Part shown: positions 44,040 through 56,942 of the stretch, one piece after another
How the letters are laid out: the number at the start of each line of letters is the position of its first letter
Position numbering within the stretch: position 1 is the stretch's first letter
Assembly: GCA_015680685.1 (NCBI GenBank)
Contig: MNCI01008127.1
Span: 185,828-249,827 of the forward strand
From: Gnetum montanum
Taxonomy: Eukaryota; Streptophyta; Gnetopsida; Gnetales; Gnetaceae
Direction of reading: 5' to 3'
DNA: 64,000 bases
Notes under the pieces: model-generated
What the model was told of the DNA's origin: nothing
Database searches by the model: none
What the model saw: only the letters and a program-made list of their open reading frames with translations
Translations under genes and position numbers: made by a program

Positions 44040-46900
44040 AGAGGATATTTTAATATTGTAGAGTTTTCAAATGATAAGCTAAGGGGTATATCTATTCATA
44101 TTTCAACTTATAAGTATCAAAATTAGTCTTATTTTTAGAATAGATTTTATTTTACTGATGTTGATGACACTTCTACTAGTGATATTTTTCATAGATATAC
44201 CTAGAGCATTATTTGTCTAGGATAAACTCAAATTTACAACTGATTGGATAAGTTTCATTTTTTCATTCTTTCTTTCTACCAAGCTTCTTCTAATACTATT
44301 GTTCATCAACATGAATGTTTATCAAATCATTTCCCCATCATCATGTCTATTCAGATTAATGATAGTACATGAGACATAATTTTCATTTCTTTTGGTAAAT
44401 GGTAATTATTTCTCTTTTTCTATTGCCCAATAAATTTTCTTATCTTTAAAATATTGAACTAAGGTCCTTAGGTCAAGTGGGCTAGATTCAATGGTGTCAT
44501 GGTACTACTTGTAGAGAGTAGAAGTGGTCTCTCATGCTAGACAAGAGTACGATAATATTCAATCTATTATTAAATATCTTTCTAATCATGTGATTCAAGA
44601 TCCTTAAAATTCTAAAGTTCCCGAGGAGTTGAAAAGAGCCTAATTAGCTTTTCAATAATGGGATGTTTAGAGGGCACAAAGTGCCTTAATGAAAAGTAGC
44701 CTTACTTGGTTAAATATTCAAGATGAACACTATAAGGAATTATTCAAATAACTTTATATTTCATCTTATTTGAATTCTTTATACAACATTTTTATTAATG
44801 GTACCATTGTCATTAACCATAATAGTCTCCTTTTATATCTTAAAAATCATTTTTAATCCTTATTTACTACTACCCCTATGGATATTTCCCCATTTAAGGT
44901 AGCTACTATTAATTATCCTATTATAGTTAATTCTACTATGTTTCATATTTTAGAAGTTGATATTACTCAGGTTGAGCTTCAAGAAGCTAATTCTAAAATG
45001 AGCATTAGGAAGACTCTAGGATATGATGGCTTTATAGTTGAATTTTTTATGAATCATTGGGATGTAATTAGCAATGACATCTTCTAAGTAATTATAAATG
45101 TTATCCTTATTGGTTCTTTGGGGCCTAAATTAAATAAAGAGATTATTCATCTTCTTCTTAAGTATAAGAATCTTCCTCATACCTTCAACTAGCTATCCAT
45201 CACACTTCTTAACATGTTGTATAAATTTTGGGTTAAATGCTTGGCTTTATGTTTAGAAAGTATTCTTTTTCATATTATATCCCCACATCAAATAGGTTTT
45301 GTTCCTAGTAGATATATTTTAAATAATGTGATTACTATTTGAGAAGGTCTTTAGTAGGTAGAGTTTAATGATCAGGGTTTTCTCTTAATGAAGCTTGATT
45401 ATGCAAAGGCATAGAATAACATTAAGTGAGATTTCATTTTATATATTATGACTAAACTTGGTTTCAAACCTAATTTTTTTCATATCCTCAAATTTTTATT
45501 GTCATATGACACTATGAGAATGAGTACTACCTTTGGTATTGCTTCTAGCTTCTATATTCATAAGTTAGTACGACAAGGTTGTCCTCTTGCCCCTTATCTA
45601 TTCATTATTGCTACATACTCTCTTTCTCATCATTAAAATAATGATATTCAAAATAAGGCTATTACTAGAGTTCTTCTTTCTTCTCCTCAACATTAGCTTC
45701 TTAATATGCACTTTGTTGATGACTCTTTTTCCTTGTTCAAAATACTGCTACCAGATTTCTTTGCCTCTTGTTTTGGATGAATCAATATTACTCTCCTTTT
45801 GGCTTTGCTATTAATTGGAAGAAATTATCTATTTATAGTTTCAATAATAATTGCAGTTATTTGCTTGATAAAAATTGTAAGCCTATCCAAAATCAAGATA
45901 ACATTAAGATTTTGGGAATTTCCTTTTGTTTTAAATGATGCACTTTAGGTCTTTAGAATCAAGTGATATCTTGAATTCAAATGAAAATTGCTAAGTCAAA
46001 GATAAAACACCTTACTCTTGTAGGTAACTATCTTGTCTACAAATCTATTTGTGGTTCTACTCATGCATAATATTTTTCATGTTGGGCTTGCTTTCAAGTT
46101 TCTTATCATAAGTTTGAATGGTTAATTCAAGACTTCATGTGGTCTTCTAAAGATTATCAAAGAGGCTTTCCCTAAGTTTCTTAGGATATTATTACTCTTC
46201 CTAAGAATAAGGGTGGTTTAGGTCTTTTAAATTCTTTCAAATAAGGCTTACTTTGATTATTTCAACATCTAAATGGATCTGACATTATTAAAACTCTCCT
46301 CCAACTTAGGCTTCAAGAAGTTTTTTTTAAATATGTAATTTTGGATAAGTATCTACTTCATTAATTAGATTCTCTTTTCTCATATGATTCTCATTCCTAG
46401 ATCTTATATCTTTAAAAGTGTTTGGAGGTTTACACCAGTATATTGATTGGACTAATGTCAAGATTAATCCTACACTTCTTTCTAAGCTCTAACCTTAGTA
46501 ATTATCTTTTTAACCTACTTCTATTAGTACTATGAATTATAGGGTGGCTACTCGGTTTTAAAAGGATGTGATTTCTCTTTGCTATCTTTGTCTTACTAAT
46601 AAATGGATTTCATGTGAAATGTTTAATAACTTTTATGATACTTCTAAAGCCATGCATCATTATTTTGATCATGTTTATAGCTTTATGCATCACTATTTAT
46701 AATTGGATTCTTTAGTGCAAAGTATTTTTCATGGCTTTTATTAGAATAATGGATTGAGACTTTTACCTTATAAGCTACATGTTCCTTTTAAATGTTTTCA
46801 TAACCTCTCAATTGTTATCAATCACTATAATAGGTTTTTACACAAAAGAATTAGAACATATTTGAATAACCACCTTTAAGTGTATTTGGAAGCCTTTGAC
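44040..46900 (+). mobile_element. L1-like LINE relic, 5'-truncated
   Basis: Near 44230-44350 is the end of an endonuclease (DRFYFS-like, and an S-x-H-x-P block). RT follows: KTLGYDGFIVEFF near 45010 (family K-x-PGPDG-x-x-x-EF), then DFILYIMTKLGF near 45440, QGCPLAPYLF near 45572 and a FVDDS box near 45710 (family ADD). A zf-RVT-like part lies near 46500-46800. Frames are broken by many TAG/TAA stops. No poly-A end or target duplication is evident. It is older than the LINE at 21691. Confidence 0.8.
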
Positions 46901-47059
46901 TCTTCATAAAATCTAACAATTTAGTTGGTGTCTTATTCATTGTTATAGCTCCTTTCCCTAATGATGCCATTGCATAACAAAGATGGTGTCTCTTCAAAAC
47001 TAATAATGTGATTATTGTAATAAGACTAGAAAGGATAAGAGATCCAAAAGGACATGTAA
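46901..47059. other. LINE 3' flank, unassigned
   Basis: No coding trace or recognisable repeat. It may be LINE 3' UTR. Confidence 0.35.
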
Positions 47060-47470
47060 TCATAAGCATGTCTTATGCGGTGACCTTTGGGGGTTTGACC
47101 TAAGGTATTTATGCCTAAGCATTAGAGGTCATATCAACAAGGAGTTGCAAATCCAATAAAGATAAGTAACAAATGTTGGGTGAAGCAGGCAGAAGAGGAC
47201 TAGCCATCCTTTGTATTTAGCTATAGGCTAACTATGGTGGTAGAGCTAGATAGCCTCTAGGACATAGATGTCAAAGGAAGATAATCCTAAGGATCATCTA
47301 GAGCATGTCTCACTATTTAACATCAATAAAGCATTCTTTTCTTATTTTTTCTTTTTCATTTTTCTTGTTACTTTCTTTATGCATAATGTCTAGTGTTACA
47401 TATATTTGATATTTCCACATTAACTTCTTACACTTAACATCTAATATAATGTATATTTAATTTTTTCATG
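47060..47470 (+). repeat. Inverted, internally deleted copy of LTR L2 region
   Basis: Read forward it matches the reverse complement of 37770-37400 (GGGGGTTTGACCTAAG(G/A)TATTTAT, GTCATATCAACAAGG). It then jumps to the reverse complement of 36550-36430 (GCATAATGTC, TTACA-x-ATAT). The middle of the LTR, including the TATA and palindrome array, is missing. Confidence 0.65.
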
Positions 47471-47908
47471 ATATCTATCAAAGTAAACCATGAACCAAGG
47501 ACCAACTGTAACCTAATAATGAATGATGAAGCCATGATCCAACAAGAGTCATAGATTAGTATCATATGCACTCATATTTGAGATGATCCATATCAACTAG
47601 AAGCCATCCTTCAAGAATTTTTTCATGGAAAACAAATTCCAAAATCATACATCTATGAGAGAAATATGAACATGCATCATGTTCAAAGTGGATTCCACAA
47701 ACCAACAAGATTCCTTCATAAATTAACTTTCATGGATATTACCAACTAGGAGATTCAATTCCACTTCAACAAGGTATATAAACTATAAAAGACACTAGTA
47801 AGATAAATATACACCAATTTAGGTAGCTCTTGCCATCTTATAATATTATTACAATGTTATTTAATTAATTTCATTATTAAGTTATCCTAGAACTTTAGCG
47901 ACCATGCA
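47471..47908. other. Unassigned DNA before the large element
   Basis: No coding frame or repeat match recognised. Confidence 0.35.
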
Positions 47909-48980
47909 TGATGACCAGCGAGTATACCCTACACCCAACCATATGAATCACTAGCATTCACTAAGTGATCTAGTCAAATTCTATAAACATTATCTCTCTA
48001 AGTATACCAGGTCTAGGAAGTGAGTCTAACAATTGTGATTGTTGTCTTCTTAAATCCACTTGTGAGATGCAAGTATATAGTTAAGTGTAATTGATGCATC
48101 TAATTTTTATCATTTTATGTTTATTGTTTAATTGCTTAAGTGTTGAAATAGAGTAATAAATTTTTAATTAATCTACTGACAAACTATTGTTTAACAATTC
48201 CTAACATAATTAATTCTTTCCACTTTTCATACACATCTTGAACATGTTACAACGCTATTGGGTTACTAAGCGTTAGGCACTACTAGGACTACCAAGCATA
48301 ATGTATGCTTGAAGTGCTTGTACTATGTTCATTATTTAATCAATATTAACCTCTTAATTAAAATTGATTAAATTAAAGTACATGAATAATAAATGCATAA
48401 TAGAAACATTAATCTATTTCAAGTGCTACAAGGTTTGATCAGAAAAGCTCATATTTATTGTCATTCACACTAAGGTTCTTAGGTACATTAGTATTTGAAT
48501 AAAGATCCATATACTTTTTTGAGTCCTATTGAGGAAAATCAAAAAACATTCTAACTCTGAAGAAAATGAATTACAAGAGCTTTACTACAACTAATGGAAG
48601 AAGTATCATAAATGTGATAGGTAGGCACACATTTATAGGTGATGATAAGGTGCCACATCAATGTGTACCCATCAACATAGCAAACCATACATTGATGAGA
48701 TCCCATTAATATGGTTGCATTGATGGGATGCCATCAACATGGTCCAGAGGCACACACTTCATAATACCTACACAACTAAATGAAAAATTGTCCTTAAGTA
48801 AACAAAAGGAGGAATGAGTTCTTTATAAAATTAAAAAGGTATGGAATTACTAATTAACTACTAACAAATAAACAAACAAACAACTGATTCTATGTGCCCT
48901 AGTGTACAAATTTATAATCATTAAAAAAATTGGTGTTCATAATAACAAAATTAAACACCATGAAAAACATTGACAACACA
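47909..48980 (-). repeat. Gypsy LTR L4 (3' LTR of G2)
   Basis: About 1.07 kb. On the minus strand it begins TGTTGTC next to the PPT and ends in a TCATCA terminus. It aligns with L5 along most of its length (CCAACCATA(T/C)GAATCACTAG; GGTAGGCACACAT(T/G)TATAGGT). Confidence 0.78.
48631..48755 (-). promoter_or_regulatory. TATA box and CATCAATG/CATTGATG array, LTR L4
   Basis: The minus strand has CTATAAAT at 48631-48638. Upstream of it lie CATCAATG (48657), CCATCAACATAG (48670), CATTGATG (48690 and 48719) and CCATCAACATGG (48731). Both CATCAATG and CATTGATG derive from CATCGATG by one CpG deamination, on either strand. The array occupies the same LTR position as the GATATCGCG array of L2. Confidence 0.5.
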
Positions 48981-48995
48981 ACCCCTTTGGTGGCT
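48981..48995 (-). other. Polypurine tract of G2
   Basis: The minus strand reads CCACCAAAGGGGT immediately before the LTR start TGTTGTC. Confidence 0.6.
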
Positions 48996-48999
48996 TGAA

Positions 49000-51556
49000 A
49001 ATGAAGAAGAAGATCAGATAGTCCTAGGCAATGGAGGTTCTTAAGGAATCAAAGGACCTTCTTTGGCTTCTAAAGCACATGGTGGTTATTGTAGAGGTTG
49101 TGATTATAGTTATCCTATTACAACTTCAACTGATAGTGAAAGATGGAAGGTGCTCAAAAATTTCTTCATCTTCGTCTCCTTACTTCGAGGATCATTAACA
49201 ATCCACATTGCTTCATCAATGTGTGCCAAAATAGGAATATTCCATGAACAACGCATTGTAGGGTACGACTCCTTCACATTGAAGAACCAAGCTATGAATT
49301 TCTTTTTTTCCACATTGAAAGCCTTGATACCCTTCTACAACTTATGATAGTTATTCATCCTCTTGGCCAGGTACTCTATTGTTAATCTTTGATCTATAAA
49401 TTTTCCCTTGAGAACCTCAAGTTTGACATTTGTAACCTTAAGATTTTTCTTGGTCTCTTTATAGTGTTTGAACTTTGCCTCATACAAAATGTATGAGCTA
49501 GCCACTTACTTCCCCAAATCTAACCATAGTCTTCAAAAAACCAAACATTGTCAATTTTTCATATTGGAGATTGATGAGATCCATCTATTTAGTCATTTCC
49601 TTGATCTACAGCTCCTTCATGTAAATTTCTACTTTTTTGTATTCATTCAACACATCAAAGATAGGCTATCACATGTCACCTCCTTGTTGAAGTTATTGGA
49701 GGGCGTCATTGAACTTTGCCTTTTCCATTTGGATGTGTTTTTCATTAATTTATTTTTGCAAGTCAATCTAGTTCCTCTAATTATTTTTCATCCTTTTGAA
49801 CTTAAGGGCCTCATTTTTCTTAATGACAATTTCTATTGCAAACTTCTATCACAAGGCATTAATCTTCTTCATTGAGATATTTTTATTTTCTACTACTAAC
49901 CTCCTCAATTCAATGTTTACCTTAGCAAGTTGCTCCTTTTATTAATGGATGAATTCAAACATTTGTTTTTTTACATCAACCTTTGATAGGCAATGATTTT
50001 TAGTGGTTACAGCTTCATTCTCTTGGTGAGTCTGGATAAAGTTCTTTTGAATGTTTTGGCATTAGCTAAGAATTGGTCAAAGAACGTTAACTCCTTAGTG
50101 TACTTAGCCTCTTTGAGTTTTGACTAAAGCTATTGGAAAGCTTCATCCCATGTAATTTCTTGGCTAAGTACCATGAAATCAGTGAGTTGGGATCTTAGTT
50201 TGAAAACATTTACAACCAATCATTGGTTTTCTACTTTGGTTGTTTTAAGTTGTCCCTCCATGATGATGCATTTTCCCCTAACCTCAAGCATCTCCAACTA
50301 GGTAGTAGTGATGGTATGTGAAAGGTCAAAGACATCTAGAATCGATTGCCCAGTTCCCATTAGTTGATCAAGTAATTCATCACGTTGAGCTGCACTTAAT
50401 CTCCCATTAATAATACCTCTAGACATTTGTACATCTCTAAGTGTAGAAACATTTGTTATAGACACTGTAGATGCATTGAGTTCTTGAGCCACTTTATCAA
50501 CAACCACTTCGACCACTATCTCCTACCCTTAGTGCTACATCACTAGAACAGTTGTTCCCTCACCCTCGTTTAAACACACTGAAAGGGTAGTAGCATTTCT
50601 AGAGATTTTAGGGAACTGCTACTATTGCAAGAGGGACATTGTTACTTCTTGAGCACTCAGATTTGACCTCATGGGCACCTACATTCATTGGGTAGAAAAC
50701 ATTGGTGCTCCATCCTCCATTTGGCTTATGGTTTGAGCCACTTCAATGAGGTGGCTCATTACTAGTTGGTACACAAATGGATCACCACTACTCATTCCTA
50801 CTTGCTACTGGCATAGGATTTTCTCATGGAGTTTACACATGCACTTAATGATAACATGAGACTCTTGTGTTGTTTTATGAGTGGGTGGGGGATATGATGG
50901 TTGCTAGTTTTCTTTCTAGACCACTTTCGTAGGAACTTTGTCTTCCATCATCTCTGCCCAAGAAGTAATTGGAGCATGATGAACTATGTCATTGGTGTAG
51001 TGGGCTATGCATCCCCTTCTACATAGTTTTCTGATAATGCATGGAATGGGGAGTGCCTTCCTTCTATGTTCATTCTTCTTATAGCATTTTTCTATCTTCG
51101 AATAGATTAATTATGGAAGGTTGATAGGGAATCTTCAACTTAGATAGATGCATGCATGGGTGGAGAAGGTTGTGACCTTGTTGAGCCTTACCATTGGATT
51201 GAGGTGAAAGCTCACTATTTTGAAATAAGAACATTCTGTTATAATGAATACATCATACTCTTTGTGGTCAACTCCATAGCATTGTTGTGTCCATTTTTTC
51301 TTGATGCCTAGCTTTGCCTACATCAAAATTTCAACTAGAGTGGTCCCAATTTCAAACAACCTAAGGGCTTGAGAGATTGCTTCCATTGAGTAGGACATAA
51401 TTATGTCCTTAATTTTTACTATGGCATCGACCTACCTATTATTCTAGAAGAGATATGTCTCTCCCATGTATCACTCCTTGCTAAAAGTCCAAGAAGGTTC
51501 TAATGTTGGTTGGGACAGTCCTCCTTCTTGTGGGTGCTTTTCCTTTGGTGCCATCT
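49000..51556 (-). pseudogene. Accessory ORF (ORF3) between integrase and 3' LTR
   Basis: I do not recognise the protein. From a minus-strand ATG at about 51552 (MAPKEKHPQEGG) a frame of about 850 codons with scattered stops can be followed. It contains YMGETYLF and VDAIVKIKD, a middle stretch CYGVDHKEYDVFIITEC, a Pro-rich hinge (PPPTHKTTQE), and an open block (50516-50298) with SAAQRDELLDQLMGTGQS. A Lys/Glu/Leu-rich coiled-coil-like C-terminal half follows. No signal peptide or clear membrane segment is seen, so it is not an obvious envelope protein, though it holds the env-like position of Athila elements. Stops are mostly TAG/TAA where Trp or Gln would fit, consistent with C-to-T decay. An N-terminal homologue lies in E1 (24060-24310), and a nucleotide-level trace in E3. 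Confidence 0.55.
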
Positions 51557-51589
51557 ATGATCACAATATAACCAAGGATTAGCATGTGA

Positions 51590-51945
51590 TGTGTAGCTTA
51601 TAATGTTTAGGTATCTTACCTCATTGTTTAGTTACACTTGGCTTAGTTGTGATCATGGAAAATTGATTATTTTAACATTATTTTCATATTATTTAATTAA
51701 GAAGGCCACTAGAGCTCATTAGAAAGGTTTAACTCAAATAAATTGATGATTTTAATGTTAGTTTGTTAGTTACACCTTTGTGGGAGTTAGAAAATTTTTG
51801 AAATAATTTTCATCAAATACCTAAGGTTTGTGATCCACATGATGTAGAGCTTACCTAGAATAGCTATAGCATTGAAAAATGAGGGTAATTAGAAAAATAA
51901 ATTAAAAGTTATGGGCTTGGGAATGTTCTAGGCTCTGAAAAATGC

Positions 51946-52007
<62 letters not shown>

Positions 52008-53090
52008 CTCGCCACCCCCCCATCCAATTGCGCACAAATGTGAAAAAATGCTAAATGTTCATGCCTATATACAAAAGTTTTCCACTACATCAATGGGATC
52101 TCATCTAGGTGGTTGGCTCCATAAACAAGATCACAACAATAAATTCTATTGTAGATATTTACTCATTTGAAAATTATGAAAAATAAAGAGAATTAAAGCA
52201 TGAGCTTAGGAACCTTAGAGAGTTGAAAAAACTATGAACATAATGAAATTCTTGAAGAGGGCTAGATTATCCACAAAAAGAAGTTTTGAGTTAAAGAATG
52301 AATTTTGAAGGAGTGCACAATTGGATGCAACCAATGGATGCACAAAGGATTTGATCACAAAAATGCCTAAGGATAAAAAACTTGACTAGTCCAACCAAGA
52401 GATACGGAAGTGAGTCCTTCCCTTAGTAGGCTCATGCCTATAATTCTCTTACATGCCTTTAAATCAAGGAGTCCATGGGTTCCATCAATGATTAATGGTT
52501 GTGGAAAGTTAATGACTAAATCCCATAAGAATATACCTAAAACGTTTAACACATCAAACTAAGACATTGAAAAAAACCATGAAAAACCAGTAGTGAGGTG
52601 AATTATGAAAAGCAATAGTGGATGAAAGCGAAGATGGAATGGAGTCCCAAATCATGGTCACATGAAGTTCCCTATAGGTTTCGTGGTTAGTATGACCTGA
52701 TAACAACCATCCTTAGTCCAAATTAAAACCAACCACTTTTAGTAACTTTGCATCAACATTATAAGACCAGTCCACCCCCTCAAGACACAAGGATGATCCT
52801 ATAGATCAATCACCATTACTTAGAGAGAAAAAAGAGAACCAGGAACTAATAAAGGACCTTACTAATAGGAAACCTTCAGGTATAGGTAACATGTCTTTCT
52901 AGTCCCATAACTAGGAATTGTAGTCCATTATTAGGCCTAAGGTGTATGCTTTGAATTTCCATCATTTTTTGGTTTTATATTTTTATGATTTCTGGATGAA
53001 ACAAACATCATTCAAAGACTCTAAAGAAACATGATTTTTTGGTTGATGGTACAATGCTAAGAAATCCATGAAAACACTCCTGCAGTGAAG
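51590..53090 (-). repeat. Non-coding spacer module, copy 4 (element G2)
   Basis: It lies between ORF3 and the tandem array, which contains the spacer's remaining part. It shares the TTATGGGCTT(G/T)GG block near 51909 and the GAGTCCTTCCCTTAGTAGGCTC equivalent of the other copies. A TATA-like CTATATAC lies near 52068. A promoter for ORF3 is possible but unproven. Confidence 0.6.
51951..52004. repeat. (CT)27 microsatellite
   Basis: Twenty-seven perfect CT units, followed by a C-rich tract. On the element's coding strand it is (GA)27. It is only in spacer copy 4. Confidence 0.97.
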
Positions 53091-56000
53091 AGAGTAGGTA
53101 AGTACAAAGAGTATCAAATCTCCTTGAAGGCACATCCTTATCTATCCATTTAATCCTTGCTAGGTTTTGAAACTACCAAGGTCACAAGTTCTTTAAAAGT
53201 AATTATTTAAGAAGAAATCTCATATTTCCAAAACAATAAACACCATAGAGTGTGTGGATGGATGGCTAATGTGGACTCACTGCCTATTCCATGAAAAAGA
53301 AATCATGTCTTAGTTATCAACACCAAAATTCAAAGATTGAATCTAGACATTAGCAATTAGAAATATGAAATATAAACCAACATCAATAGTAGCTACAACA
53401 ACATTATGTCTAGCTGGGAGTAAAGGAAAAAAACATATTTAAGAAAAGCATAAAAGAAAAGCATAAGAAAAACATAAATCAAAATAATGTAAAATATAAA
53501 AAAACTATAAAATATTCAAGAAAGATAAAATGTAATAAAAATGGTGTAAAGAAAAAAATGGTGAAAAATAATGAAAAATTGAGTGACTTTGAGTCATCTA
53601 ACATGACTGGCCATCTTTCCCATTACTAAGTTGGAAGGAGGAGATTTGAAATATTGAGCATGCTTGTCTATTTGAGGAGGCGTTCTAATCATTGGGTATC
53701 TTATGCTCATGGAAAGATTTAATTTTTTGCATATTCAATAGAAGTTTCTTATTTGGAATTTTAGGTTTGTATATCAACATTGCCCTAGAAGAAAAGGTTT
53801 CATAGATGATATAAGGCCCTTTAAACAACATTCAGAACTTAGTTATTTATGACACATGTGTTGGATTTTAGTGAAGAACCTAGTCTCTAGGTTGAAATTT
53901 TACCTTCCTTATTTTGAGGTTATGGAATTACTTGTTTAATGCCTTGTGTAACTCACTAGATGATAAGGCTACTAATTAGTTATCATCTAGCAAGTTCAAG
54001 TTCGTTAGCCTATCTTTTTATGCTAGATTTAGGTCAAGCGCGTTAGCCTGTAGTTAAGAGAGTAGGTAAGTACAAAGAGTATCAAATCACCTTGAAGGCA
54101 CATCCTTATCTATCCATTTAATCCTTGCTAGGTTTCGAAACTACCAAGGTCACAAGTTCTTTAAAAGTAATTATTTAAGAAGAAATCTCATATTCCTAAA
54201 AAAATAAACACCATAGAGTGTGTGGATGGATGGCTGATGTGGACTCACTACCTATTCCATGAAAAAGAAATCATGTCTTAGTTATCAACACCAAAATTCA
54301 GAGATTGAATCTAGACATTAGCAATTAGAAATATGAAATATAAACCAACATCAATAGTAGCTACAACAACATTATGTCTAGCTGGGAGTAAAGGAAAAAA
54401 ACATATTTAAGAAAAACATAAAAGAAAAGCATAAGAAAAACATAAATCAAAATAATGTAAAATATAAAAAAATTATAAAATATTCAAGAACGATAAAATG
54501 TACTTAAAATGGTGCAAAACAAAAAATGGTGAAAAATAATGAAAAATCGAGTGACTTTGAGTCATCTAACATGAACGGCCATCTTTCCCATTACTAAGTT
54601 GGAAGGAGGAGATTTGAAATATTCAGCATGCTTGTCTATTTGAGGAGGTGTTCTAATCATTGGCTATCTTATGCTCATGGAAAGATTTAATTTGTTCCAT
54701 ATTTACTAGAAGTTTCTTATTTGGAATTTTAGGTTTGTATATCAACATTGCCCTAGAAGAAAAGGTTTCATAGATGATATAAGGCCCTTTAAACAACATT
54801 CAGAACTTAGTTATTTATGACACATGTGTTGGATTTTAGTGAAGAACCTAGTCTCTAGGTTGAAATTTTACCTTCCTTATTTTGAGGTTATGGAATTACT
54901 TGTTGAATGCCTTGTGTAACTCACTAGATGATAAGGCTACTAATCAGTTCTCATCTAGCAAGTTCAAGTTCGTTAGCCTATCTTTTTATGCTAGATTTAG
55001 GTAAAGCTCGTTAGCCTGCAGTTAAGAGAGTAGGTAAGTACAAAGAGTATCAAATCTCCTTGAAGGCACATCCTTATCTATCCATTTAATCCTTGCTAGG
55101 TTTCGAAACTACCAAGGTCACAAGTTCTTTAAAAGTAATTATTTAAGAAGAAATATCATATTTCCAAAATAATAAACACCATAGAGTGTGTGGATGGATG
55201 GCTAATGTGGACTCACTGCCTATTCCATGAAAAAGAAATCATGTCTTAGTTATCAACACCAAAATTCAAAGATTGAATCTAGACATTAGCAATTAGAAAT
55301 ATGAAATATAAACCAACATCAATAGTAGCTACAACAACATTATGTCTAGCTGGGAGTAAAGGAAAAAAACATATTTAAGAAAAACATAAAAGAAAAGCAT
55401 AAGAAAAACATAAATCAAAATAATGTAAAATATAAAAAAATTATAAAATATTCAAGAAAGATAAAATGTACTAAAAATGGTGTAAAACAAAAAATGGTGA
55501 AAAATAATGAAAAATCGAGTGACTTTGAGTCATCTAACATGAATGGCCATCTTCCCCATTACTAAGTTGGAAGTAGGAGATTTGAAATATTGAGCATGCT
55601 TGTCTATTTGAGGAGGCGTTCTAATCATTGGCTATCTTATGCTCATGGAAAGATTTAATTTGTTGCATATTGACTAGAAGTTTCTTATTTGGAATTTTAG
55701 GTTTGTATATCAACATTGCCCTAGAAGAAAATGTTTCATAGATGATATAAGGCCCTTTAAACAACATTCGGAACTTAGTTCTTTATGACACATGTGTTGG
55801 ATTTTAGTGAAGAACCTAGTCTCTAGGTTGAAATTTTACCTTCCTTATTTTGAGGTTATGGAATTACTTGTTGAATGCCTTGTGTAACTCACTAGATGAT
55901 AAGGCTACTAATCAGTTATCATCTAGCAAGTTCAAGTTCGTTAGCCTATCTTGTTATGCTAGATTTAGGTCAAGCTCGTTAGCTTGTAGTTAAGAGAGTA

Positions 56001-56942
56001 GGTAAGTACAAAGAGTATCAAATCTCCTTGAAGGCACATCCTTATCTATCCGTTTAATCCTTGCTAGGTTTCGAAACTACCAAGGTCACAAGTTCTTTAA
56101 AAGTAATTATTTAAGAAGAAATATCATATTTCCAAAACAATAAACACCATAGAGTGTGTGGATGGATGGCTAATGTGGACTCACTGCCTATTCCATGAAA
56201 AAGAAATCATGTCTTAGTTATCAACACAAAAATTCAAAGATTGAATCTAGACATTAGCAATTAGAAATATGAAATATAAACCAACATCAATAGTAGCTAC
56301 AACAACATTATGTCTAGCTAGGAGTAAAGGAAAAAAACATATTTAAGAAAAACATAAAAGAAAAGCATAAGAAAAACATAAATCAAAATAATGTAAAATA
56401 TAAAAAATTATAAAATATTCAAGAAAGATAAAATGTACTAAAAATGGTGTAAAACAAAAAATGGTGAAAAATAATGAATAATTGAGTGACTTTGAGTCAT
56501 CTAACATGAATGACTATCTTCCCCATTACTAAGTTGGAAGGAGGAGATTTGAAATATTGAGCATGCTTGTCTATTTGAGGAGGTGTTCTAATCATTGGCT
56601 ATCTTATGCTCATGGAAAGATTTAATTTGTTGCATATTGACTAGAAGTTTCTTATTTGGAATTTTAGGTTTGTATATCAACATTGCCCTAGAAGAAAAGG
56701 TTTCATAGATGATATAAGGCCCTTTAAAAAACATTCGGAACTTAGTTATTTATGACACATGTGTTGGATTTTAGTGAAGAACCTAGTCTCTAGGTTGAAA
56801 TTTTACCTTCCTTATTTTGAGGTTATGGAATTACTTGTTGAATGCCTTGTGTAACTCACTAGATGATAAGGCTACTAATCAGTTATCATCTAGCAAGTTC
56901 AAGTTCGTTAGCCTATCTTGTTATGCTAGATTTAGGTCAAGC
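53091..56942 (-). repeat. 968-bp tandem repeat, 4 copies, inside G2
   Basis: The anchor AGAGTAGGTAAGTACAAAG occurs at 53091, 54059, 55027 and 55995, exactly 968 bases apart each time. Copy 4 stops about 20 bases short at 56942. Copies differ by scattered substitutions, with almost no net indels. Each unit contains the end of the spacer (TGTGGATGGATGGCTAATG block, purine-rich tract) and the integrase C-terminal region. A unit start shared with CCTGCAGTGAAG upstream of copy 1 suggests the junction lies a little to the left. The copies are much more alike than the element's LTRs, so the array arose after insertion. Confidence 0.95.

Noticed and set aside
49468-49875. 135-codon plus-strand open frame
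   Set aside because: Antisense to the coiled-coil part of the accessory ORF; composition (Phe/Leu/His-rich) is what antisense of Lys/Glu-rich coding gives.
53091-56942. Regular repeats as a CRISPR-like or satellite array
   Set aside because: Units are 968 bp with no short repeat/spacer structure, and the organism is a plant. Four copies inside one retrotransposon do not make an established satellite.
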